Translations under genes and position numbers: made by a program | Source of the DNA: Streptosporangiaceae bacterium | Lineage (GTDB): Bacteria; Actinomycetota; Actinomycetes; Streptosporangiales; Streptosporangiaceae | NCBI GenBank assembly: GCA_025934635.1 | Contig: JAICWX010000141.1 | Location: 1 to 21,335, forward strand | Reading direction: 5' to 3' | Length of the DNA: 21,335 nucleotides | The notes under the pieces: generated by a model | Seen by the model: only the letters and a program-made list of their open reading frames with translations | What the model was told of the DNA's origin: nothing | Databases searched by the model: none | Shown: in pieces, positions 16,349 to 21,335 of the stretch | How the letters are laid out: every line of letters begins with the position of its first letter | Position numbering within the stretch: the stretch's first letter is position 1

Positions 16349-16446
16349 CGGGCAGCCTAGCGTCACGCCGTTACCGTCGTCAACGCCCCGCGCAGACCGC
16401 AACAAGACGATAATGACAGCCCCAACCACGTCTGGGGGAAACCACA

Positions 16447-17229
16447 ATGCCAACCCGTACTTCTTACGCTCAGGGCACACCCAACTGGGTGGATCTGCAG
16501 ACCACCGACCAGCCCGCCGCCAAGGCGTTCTACTCGGGCCTGTTCGGCTGGCTCTACGATGACGAGCCCATGCCCGACGGGCAGGTCTACTCCACCGCCG
16601 TGCTCCGCGGCCACCAGGTCACCGCCATCGCCCCGCAGCCGCCCGAGGTGGCCGCCGCCGGGGTCCCGCCCATGTGGAACACCTACCTCGCGGTGGATTC
16701 GGCCGACGAGGCCACCGCCAAGGTCGAGGCGGCCGGCGGCAAGGTCGGGATGGCGCCGTTCGACGTGATGGACCACGGGCGGATGTCCTTCATCCTGGAC
16801 CCGTCCGGCGCGGCCGTGGCCCTGTGGCAGGCCGGTGAGCACATCGGCGCCACCCTGGTGAACGAGCCCGGCACGATCACCTGGAACGAGCTCATCACCA
16901 GCGACCAGGGCGTGTTCGGGTTCTACACCGCCGTCACGGGGCTGACGGCCGAGGTCATGGACATGGGCGACGGCCAGCCCTACGCGGTGTTCAAGGCGGG
17001 CGAGACGATGGTGGGCGGCTCGATGCTGCCGCAGGCGCCGGACGTGCCCAACCACTGGCACGTGTACTTCGGCACCGACGACACGGACGCCACCGCCGCC
17101 AAGGCCGCCGAGACCGGCGGCACGGTCGTGGTCCCGCCGTTCGACATCCCGGTCGGCCGGATCGCCGTCCTCAGCGACCCGCAGGGCGCGGTATTCAGCG
17201 TCATCAAGATGGCCCCCGAGCCGGCCTAG
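16447..17229 (+). CDS. Double-VOC-domain protein, CFP32/TB27.3 (Rv0577)-like
   Basis: This 260-aa protein is two tandem VOC (glyoxalase-like) modules, about residues 10-130 and 140-258. The opening ([30 protein letters not shown]), the centre ([37 protein letters not shown]) and the end ([26 protein letters not shown] ... [19 protein letters not shown]) agree closely with the M. tuberculosis protein Rv0577. That protein has been described as a secreted/cell-associated antigen and linked to methylglyoxal handling and F420-type ligand binding; its reaction is not settled. No signal peptide is visible here. The ATG at 16447 is preceded by GGGGGAA at 16434-16440. It sits 193 nt after hsaB, beyond the terminator, so it has its own promoter. 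Confidence 0.87.
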   Translation: MPTRTSYAQGTPNWVDLQTTDQPAAKAFYSGLFGWLYDDEPMPDGQVYSTAVLRGHQVTAIAPQPPEVAAAGVPPMWNTYLAVDSADEATAKVEAAGGKVGMAPFDVMDHGRMSFILDPSGAAVALWQAGEHIGATLVNEPGTITWNELITSDQGVFGFYTAVTGLTAEVMDMGDGQPYAVFKAGETMVGGSMLPQAPDVPNHWHVYFGTDDTDATAAKAAETGGTVVVPPFDIPVGRIAVLSDPQGAVFSVIKMAPEPA

Positions 17230-17238
17230 GGGCTCGCG

Positions 17239-17601
17239 GTGGAGATACCCAGGCCCGGCGAGGGTGACAAGGAATTCTTCCGGTCCATCCTCCCGGAGGA
17301 GGCCGAGGTCAAGCCGATGTTCGGTAACCTCGGCGCATTCGTGAACGGGAACATGTTCGCCGGGCTGTTCGGGTCCGCTGTCGGCGTCCGGCTCGCCGGG
17401 CCGGACGCCGGCGAGCTGGCCGCGATCGAGGGGACCGGCCCGTTCGGGCCCGCCGAGCGCCCGATGGGCGGCTACCTCAGCCTGCCCCCCGCCTGGCGGG
17501 ACGACGCGGACCTGGCTGCCCAGTGGGTGGAGAAGGCGTACGCCCACGTGAGCTCACTGCCCCCCAAGGTCAAGAAACCGAAGAAGAACCCGGCCCGCTG
17601 A
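17239..17601 (+). CDS. TfoX N-terminal-domain protein
   Basis: This is a 120-aa small protein of the TfoX/Sxy N-terminal family, recognised from VKPMFGNLGAFVNGNMFAGLFGSAVGVRL (residues 24-52) and GGYLSLPPAWRDDADLAAQWVEKAYAHVSSLPPK. Only the N-terminal domain is present; such stand-alone versions are common in actinobacteria and have no established role, and competence is not implied. The GTG start at 17239 lies 9 nt after the CFP32-like stop, with AGGGG (17228-17232) as ribosome-binding site, so the two are probably cotranscribed. The tail KVKKPKKNPAR is strongly basic. Confidence 0.82.
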   Translation: MEIPRPGEGDKEFFRSILPEEAEVKPMFGNLGAFVNGNMFAGLFGSAVGVRLAGPDAGELAAIEGTGPFGPAERPMGGYLSLPPAWRDDADLAAQWVEKAYAHVSSLPPKVKKPKKNPAR

Positions 17602-17606
17602 GCGGT

Positions 17607-17650
17607 ATCAGCCCCGGTCCCGATCAGCCCCGGTCCCACGGATCGGGACC
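17607..17650. terminator. Inverted repeat between convergent genes (possible bidirectional terminator)
   Basis: GGTCCCGATC (17616-17625) and GATCGGGACC (17641-17650) form a 10-bp stem with a 15-nt loop. ATCAGCCCCGGTCCC is also present in tandem at 17607 and 17623 (16-nt period). The structure spans the last codons of the - strand SRPBCC gene and follows the TfoX-like stop by a few bases. Confidence 0.5.
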
Positions 17651-18061
17651 AGGGTCGGCGCCGGCCGCGGACTGGCTGAGCCGGCCGAGGAAGTGCTGCC
17701 AGCCGGTGCCGTGCCTGGCCGCCTGGTCCGGCGGGAGGTTCCGGTGGACCAGGCGCAGCCGGGTGCCGGCCGCGGTCGGGGTGAGGGTGAACTCGACCTC
17801 GGTGGCTCCCGGCGGCAGGCCGGTGCTCCCGGCCACCCCCCAGCTGACCACCACCCGCCGGGGCGGATCGACCTCGAGGTAGCGGCCGCGGACCGGGACA
17901 CCGTTGATGTCAACCTCGAAGGCGCCGCCCGGGGCCGGGTTGAGGTTGGCGTGCTGGCCCATCCAGCGGACCATGGCGGCCGGGTCGGTCAGGTGCCGGA
18001 AGACCTCCTGGACCGGGGCGTTCAGGTCCATCGTGGTGTCGTAGGTCCCGTCCTCAGGCAT
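17624..18061 (-). CDS. SRPBCC (AHSA1/START-like) family protein
   Basis: This is a 145-aa single-domain protein of the AHSA1 branch of the START superfamily, with a deep hydrophobic cavity for an unknown ligand. Typical segments are DTTMDLNAPVQEVFRHLTDPAAMVRWMG (8-35), GGAFEVDINGVPVRGRYLEVDPPRRVVVSWG and VEFTLTPTAAGTRLRLVHRNLP ... GWQHFLGRL. The ATG at 18061 overlaps the end of the upstream ArsR gene by 8 nt. ArsR plus AHSA1 pairs are a very common actinobacterial arrangement and suggest a ligand-response unit, but the function is not known. The last residues (DPGPDPWDRG) are encoded by the repeat shared with the adjacent hairpin. Confidence 0.88.
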   Translation of the reverse strand: MPEDGTYDTTMDLNAPVQEVFRHLTDPAAMVRWMGQHANLNPAPGGAFEVDINGVPVRGRYLEVDPPRRVVVSWGVAGSTGLPPGATEVEFTLTPTAAGTRLRLVHRNLPPDQAARHGTGWQHFLGRLSQSAAGADPGPDPWDRG

Positions 18062-18374
18062 CGGGCGGGTTCTCGACCGTGTCCCGGAGCCGGCCGAGAT
18101 GCTGGGTCCAGAAGTCGGCCAGGAACTGCTGCACGGCGCTGAAGCCGTCCGGGTTGACCACGAACAGGTGCCGCGTGCCTTCCCGGCGCTCGTCGACCAG
18201 GCCGGCCTCGCGGAGCACCTTCAGGTGCCGCGAGACGGCCTGGGGGGTGATGTCGAGATGGCTGGCGATGTCGCCGACCGGGCGGGGTTCCCCGGCCACC
18301 AGTTCCAGGATGACCCGGCGGTGCGGCTCGGCCAGCGCCTTGAGGGCCGCGTCCGGGTTCCTGGCCAGGTTCAC
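18054..18374 (-). CDS. ArsR-family winged-helix regulator
   Basis: This is a 106-aa repressor with the ArsR fold: ALKALAEPHRRVILELVAGEPRPVGDIASHLDITPQAVSRHLKVLREAGLVDERREGTRHLFVVNPDG. There is no ELCVCDL-type metal site and no cysteine, so it belongs to the non-metal ArsR branch usually paired with AHSA1 proteins. GTG at 18374 is chosen: TAAACT (18386-18381) forms a -10 six nt before it, which would give a leaderless mRNA starting inside the end of the upstream gene, and no Shine-Dalgarno is seen. It overlaps the SRPBCC gene by 8 nt. Confidence 0.9.
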   Translation of the reverse strand: MNLARNPDAALKALAEPHRRVILELVAGEPRPVGDIASHLDITPQAVSRHLKVLREAGLVDERREGTRHLFVVNPDGFSAVQQFLADFWTQHLGRLRDTVENPPDA

Positions 18375-18383
18375 GGCCGCAGT

Positions 18384-18974
18384 TTACGGCTGGCGGCCGA
18401 GGAACGCGGCCAGCCGCTGGGTGACGGGCGCGCTGTCCGGGACCGGCCGGGCCGGCCCGATACGCGGGCCGCGCATGTCGGGGGTGGCCAGGGCCTGCTC
18501 GGCGAACGCCAGCACGTGGGCGGCCATCCGCCCGTCGAGGTCGGCGGGCTGGCCGGTAGCCCGGGCCAGATCCCAGCCGTGGACGGCGATGTCCAGCGTG
18601 GTGAACCCGGCCAGGGCGGGGCCGGGCATCTCGCCCAGCGGGGTGACGTGCACCCGGGTCAGGGCGTCACCCGCCCCGGCGGCCGCCAGCGCCGCCGCCG
18701 CGGCCTCCGCGTAGGCCGCCACCGGATCGTCGGCGCCCAGGGCCTTGCCGTCCGGGCCGCTGGCCGGCAGCCCGCCCGGGGTCATCGGGTAGCGTGGCGG
18801 CTGGCCGGTGAACAGGGCCTCGGCCAGCCACAAGGTACCGATCACGTGGCTGATCAGGGCCTGGACATCCCACTCGGTACACGGAGTGGGCAGGCCAGCC
18901 TGATCCGGGCTCGTTCCCTTGATGATCCCGGCGGTCGAGGTGACCGCGTACTCGAACGCGCTGAACGTCTCCAT
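18384..18974 (-). CDS. TIGR03086-family (DinB/maleylpyruvate-isomerase-like) metal-binding protein
   Basis: This is a 196-aa protein of the actinobacterial TIGR03086 family, a DinB-like four-helix bundle related to mycothiol-dependent enzymes. Recognisable parts are LPTPCTEWDVQALISHVIGTLWLAEALFTG (28-57) with H43 and FTTLDIAVHGWDLARATGQPADLDGRMAAHVLAFAEQAL with H132 and D135, likely metal ligands. A mycothiol-dependent detoxifying transferase or isomerase is possible; the substrate is unknown. ATG at 18974 was chosen as the first residue of homology. Its stop lies 9 nt before the ArsR start, so TIGR03086, ArsR and SRPBCC genes may form an operon, with an added internal promoter. Confidence 0.85.
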   Translation of the reverse strand: METFSAFEYAVTSTAGIIKGTSPDQAGLPTPCTEWDVQALISHVIGTLWLAEALFTGQPPRYPMTPGGLPASGPDGKALGADDPVAAYAEAAAAALAAAGAGDALTRVHVTPLGEMPGPALAGFTTLDIAVHGWDLARATGQPADLDGRMAAHVLAFAEQALATPDMRGPRIGPARPVPDSAPVTQRLAAFLGRQP

Positions 18975-18982
18975 GACAGCCG

Positions 18983-19012
18983 ACGTTACTACAACAGTCT
19001 TGTTGTGCAACA
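18983..19012 (-). promoter_or_regulatory. Promoter with overlapping ACAACA/TGTTGT dyads for the TIGR03086 gene
   Basis: On the - strand TTGCAC (19010-19005), 16 bp and TAACGT (18988-18983) form a promoter whose -10 ends 8 nt before the ATG, so a leaderless or near-leaderless start is likely. ACAACA (18991-18996) and TGTTGT (19001-19006) form a dyad over the spacer, and TGTTG/CAACA (19001-19012) a second one over the -35. These look like repressor sites; the regulator is not known. Confidence 0.55.
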
Positions 19013-19028
19013 GATTGATTGATTGATT
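19013..19028 (+). repeat. (GATT)4 tetranucleotide microsatellite
   Basis: Four perfect GATT units lie directly upstream of the TIGR03086 promoter. Tetranucleotide runs can vary in length by slippage; here any change would alter the upstream spacing and no reading frame. Confidence 0.8.
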
Positions 19029-19142
19029 GCGTTCAGGTCCGGCCGCGGTTCGCCGGCGGGCGGCGCGGCATCGGCGGAATGTCGGTGGCACGGCGTAGTT
19101 TGGCCCTACCCCGCCCCCGCCCCCGTCCCCCGGGAGTCCCGC

Positions 19143-19895
19143 ATGCTCGGCCACGACCACGCGCTGTCCGGCGCCCTGGCCTTCGCCGTTGTCGCCCCGC
19201 TGCTGCCGGTTACCGGGACGCACCTGGCGGTGGCGGCGGCGCTGACCGCGGGCACCGGGATCCTCCCCGACCTGGACGAGCCCGGCTCCACCATCGCCCG
19301 CACGTTCGGCTTCCTGACCGGGGCCTTCGCCTGGATCGTGCACACGATCAGCGGCGGCCACCGCAAGGGCACGCACAGCTTCCTCGGCGTGGCCATCATG
19401 ACCGTAGCCGCCTACTTCGCCGGGCAGTGGCAGGACAGCGCCCACGTCACCACCGGGCACATGCAGCTGTGGTGGCACCTCGTCCCGGCCGGCCTGCTGC
19501 TGGCCCTGCTGTTCTCGGCGGGTTTGCGCGCCCTGTACATCGGCGGCCACCACGCCGACCTGTTCGGCATCGGGCTGGCCGCCCTGGTCATCTGGCAGGG
19601 CTGGGACCTGGAGAAGGTGACGCCGTGGCACGTGTCGGTGCTGGCGGTGTGCGTCTGCCTCGGCATGCTCGCCCACATCGCCGGCGACATGCTCACCCAC
19701 GACGGCTGCCCGCTGCTGTACCCGGTCACCCGGTACGACTTCGGCCTGCTGCCCGAGCCGATCCGGATCACCACCAACAAGCTCGCCGAGCGCTGGGTCA
19801 TCTCCCCGCTGCTGCTCGCCGCGCTGGCCTACTTCATCTGGCGCGACCTCGGCAGTCAGGTCCTGACCGGGACCCAGCACCTGGCCGGCCGGTAG
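19143..19895 (+). CDS. YdjM-like (DUF457) membrane-bound metal-dependent hydrolase
   Basis: This is a 250-aa integral membrane protein. It opens with the family motif HDHALSGALAF (4-14) and continues with GILPDLDEPGSTIARTFGF, a second metal-type motif HRKGTHSFLG (72-81) and HIAGDMLTHDGCPLLYP; the His and Asp residues are the presumed metal site. Several hydrophobic segments, roughly 10-35, 80-95, 108-130, 139-150, 160-178 and 218-235, suggest multiple membrane passes. ATG at 19143 has GGGAG (19132-19136) six nt upstream; an open frame from 19023 lacks homology. The family includes LexA-regulated E. coli YdjM; its reaction is unknown. It is convergent with the M20 gene, 29 nt away. Confidence 0.87.
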   Translation: MLGHDHALSGALAFAVVAPLLPVTGTHLAVAAALTAGTGILPDLDEPGSTIARTFGFLTGAFAWIVHTISGGHRKGTHSFLGVAIMTVAAYFAGQWQDSAHVTTGHMQLWWHLVPAGLLLALLFSAGLRALYIGGHHADLFGIGLAALVIWQGWDLEKVTPWHVSVLAVCVCLGMLAHIAGDMLTHDGCPLLYPVTRYDFGLLPEPIRITTNKLAERWVISPLLLAALAYFIWRDLGSQVLTGTQHLAGR

Positions 19896-19924
19896 TCCGC
19901 AGCCCCGGTTATCCCGCCTGGCCA

Positions 19925-21052
19925 TTAACCGCCGCAGAAGTCCGCGGCCGCCGCGGTGAGCGCCCGCGCACAGGCCACCGTGCCGGGGATGCTGACCCAC
20001 TCCACCGCGGCATGAGCACCGTCACCGTCCGGACCGAACAGCACCGTCGGGATCCCGGCCACCGCGATAAAGGCGGCGTCCGCCCAGTAGCTGGCGCCCG
20101 CCAGCTCCGCCGGCCGTCCCGTCGTCGCCGCGGCGGCCCGGGCCACCGCCGCGACGATGGCCTCGTCGTCCGCCACCTCGAACGGCGCCCGGGCCAGGGT
20201 GGTCCGGCTGGACACCCGCAGCGCGGGGTCGGCCGCGCGGCACCGGTCCAGCAGTTCGGCGATGTCCCGCTCGGCGTCCCGCACGGTCTCGCCGGGCAGC
20301 GTGCGCCGCTCGATGGTCAGCGTGCACCGGTCCGGGATCGTCGACTCCTCGCGGCCGCCATCGATGACCGAAGCATGCACGAAGCCGTGGCCGAGCCGCG
20401 GATGCACCCGCTCCCGCAGCCGCTCGTTGAGCTCCGCCAGGGCCGTCAGTACGGGCCCGGTTTTCATGATCGCGTCGACGCCGAGGTGCGGCCGCGAGCC
20501 GTGCGCGGCCACCCCGGTCACGCTGAACTCGGTCCACACGAAGCCCCGGTGCGCGGTCGCCACGGTGAGCTCGGTCGGCTCGGTGACGATCGCCGCGTCG
20601 GCGCGGACGTGCCCCAGGATCTCCTGCACGCCCAGGCTGGAATGCTCCTCGTCGGCGACGGCCGCCACGGTCACGTCGAGCCCGCTCCGGGCCGCCTCCC
20701 GGCAGGCGATCAGGGCCGCGGCCAGCCCGGCCTTCATGTCGTAGGCGCCCCGCCCGTAGAGCCGGTCGCCGTCCACCACCGGAGTGAGCGGGTCCTTCAT
20801 CTCACCCGTTCCCACCGTGTCCAGGTGCCCGCATAGCAGCAGCGACCGGGCCGAGCGGCCGCCGCTCCGCACCAGCACGCTGGGCCGCCCCGGCGTCGCC
20901 TCGACGATCTCGGCCGCCAGCCCGGCCGCTTCCGCCCAGTCCGCCACGTACCCGGCGATCTTGCTCTCGCCCGCCGCCCCCGGCACCAGCGACGGATTCT
21001 GCGAGTCGATGGCAACCAGGTCCTTGAGCAGCTCGAGCGTGTCCCGTTCCAT
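19925..21052 (-). CDS. M20-family metallopeptidase/deacylase (ArgE/DapE/CPG2-like)
   Basis: This is a 375-aa di-zinc hydrolase that removes an acyl or aminoacyl group from an amino acid. The metal site is clear: H76 and D78 in LCGHLDTVG, bridging D105 in YGRGAYDMKAG, the catalytic pair E135/E136 in VADEEHSS, E158 in IVTEPTE and the late H347 in GDGAHAAVEW. The lid/dimerisation domain (about 175-285) contains VTGVAAHGSRPHLGVDAI. ATG at 21052 is preceded by AGGAAG; the frame is open further upstream but without homology. It follows, by 65 nt, a PLP lyase resembling diaminopropionate ammonia-lyase, and the pair may act in one pathway. Exact substrate class (N-acetyl, succinyl, oxalyl or dipeptide) is not readable. 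Confidence 0.9.
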   Translation of the reverse strand: MERDTLELLKDLVAIDSQNPSLVPGAAGESKIAGYVADWAEAAGLAAEIVEATPGRPSVLVRSGGRSARSLLLCGHLDTVGTGEMKDPLTPVVDGDRLYGRGAYDMKAGLAAALIACREAARSGLDVTVAAVADEEHSSLGVQEILGHVRADAAIVTEPTELTVATAHRGFVWTEFSVTGVAAHGSRPHLGVDAIMKTGPVLTALAELNERLRERVHPRLGHGFVHASVIDGGREESTIPDRCTLTIERRTLPGETVRDAERDIAELLDRCRAADPALRVSSRTTLARAPFEVADDEAIVAAVARAAAATTGRPAELAGASYWADAAFIAVAGIPTVLFGPDGDGAHAAVEWVSIPGTVACARALTAAAADFCGG

Positions 21053-21117
21053 CAGCTTCCTGCCGCTTCCCCCGGCTCTTCCGCTTCCCTCAGGTCCCCG
21101 GCGCTGTCCCGATCCCC

Positions 21118-21335
21118 TCACTTCCCTTGGGTCCCTTCCGTGCTCAGCAGCAGCACGACGGAAGCCCCGGTCACGCCGAGCCCGGCCCGCCGCGCCTCCG
21201 CCCCCGGTCCCGTGAGCGCGGCGCGCACCCCCGCCAGCGAAGCCGCGCCACTGGGACCCGACCACACCCCCAGCCCCGCCAGGTCCGCCCCGGCCTGCGT
21301 CGCACGCTGGTCGGTCACCGCGATAGCGGCGTCGA
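21118..21335 (-). CDS. PLP-dependent lyase, diaminopropionate ammonia-lyase/threonine-dehydratase-like, C-terminal part
   Basis: Only the last 71 codons are in the window; the frame runs off the right edge without a start. The visible sequence DAAIAVTDQRATQAGADLAGLGVWSGPSGAASLAGVRAAL ... GVTGASVVLLLSTEGTQGK has the end of a fold-type II PLP enzyme: the SGPSGAASLAG helix following the PLP-phosphate region and the terminal VLLLSTEG strand, which is most like diaminopropionate ammonia-lyase. It would release ammonia from a diamino or hydroxy amino acid to give a 2-oxo acid. The PLP lysine is outside the window, so threonine or serine dehydratase and threonine-synthase-like enzymes remain possible. 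Confidence 0.65.
   Translation of the reverse strand, partial: DAAIAVTDQRATQAGADLAGLGVWSGPSGAASLAGVRAALTGPGAEARRAGLGVTGASVVLLLSTEGTQGK

Noticed and set aside
16409..16414. GATAAT as -10 of the CFP32-like gene
   Set aside because: No partner -35 at the right distance; too weak to list as a promoter.
18975..20000. Long upstream extension of the TIGR03086 frame
   Set aside because: The extension is antisense to the membrane hydrolase gene and has no homology; the promoter and ATG at 18974 mark the true start.

Overview
The window comes from a high-GC actinobacterium (Actinomycetota). The evidence is very high G/C at third codon positions, GTG and TTG starts, several apparently leaderless promoters, a mycobacterial-type hsaADCB steroid operon, a homologue of the mycobacterial CFP32/TB27.3 protein and a TIGR03086 (DinB/maleylpyruvate-isomerase-like) protein. 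The genus cannot be fixed from the sequence. I saw no tRNA, rRNA, CRISPR array or insertion sequence.

Region 1 (1-6842, all + strand) is a sugar-uptake and catabolism locus. In order it holds the 3' part of a sugar ABC-transporter binding protein, a LacI regulator, a YihS-like AGE-family isomerase starting at an overlapping TTG, a 342-bp intergenic region with repeats and LacI-type palindromes, a second paralogous LacI regulator, an FGGY kinase and a YihT/LacD-like class I aldolase. Isomerase, kinase and aldolase form the logic of a sulfoglycolytic (sulfo-EMP) or mannose/deoxyhexose pathway. The kinase is FGGY instead of the PfkB type known from E. coli YihV.

Region 2 (6843-7763) is a MarR regulator fused to a VOC/glyoxalase-like domain. 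It sits under its own leaderless promoter, which is covered by two dyad-symmetric sites.

Region 3 (7732-16308) is a steroid-ring degradation block. On the - strand lie kstD, a 1-Cys peroxiredoxin, and the tightly packed kshA / 90-aa Cys-rich protein / kshB operon. On the + strand lies hsaA-hsaD-hsaC-hsaB. kshA and hsaA diverge from one 22-bp perfect palindrome that matches the published KstR box and contains both -10 elements. A second KstR-like box lies directly before kstD. Together these genes carry out delta-1-dehydrogenation and 9-alpha-hydroxylation (opening ring B) and then hydroxylation, meta-cleavage and hydrolysis of ring A. kstR itself, hsaEFG and the side-chain genes are not in the window. 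The hsa operon ends in a 14-bp-stem hairpin.

Region 4 (16309-21335) holds smaller genes: a CFP32-like double-VOC protein with a KstR2-box-like site upstream, a TfoX-N-domain protein, a - strand trio (TIGR03086 protein, ArsR regulator, SRPBCC/AHSA1 protein), a YdjM-like membrane hydrolase, an M20 metallopeptidase/deacylase, and the 3' end of a PLP enzyme resembling diaminopropionate ammonia-lyase.

Family assignments rest on reading the translations and recalled family sequences; no database search was run.
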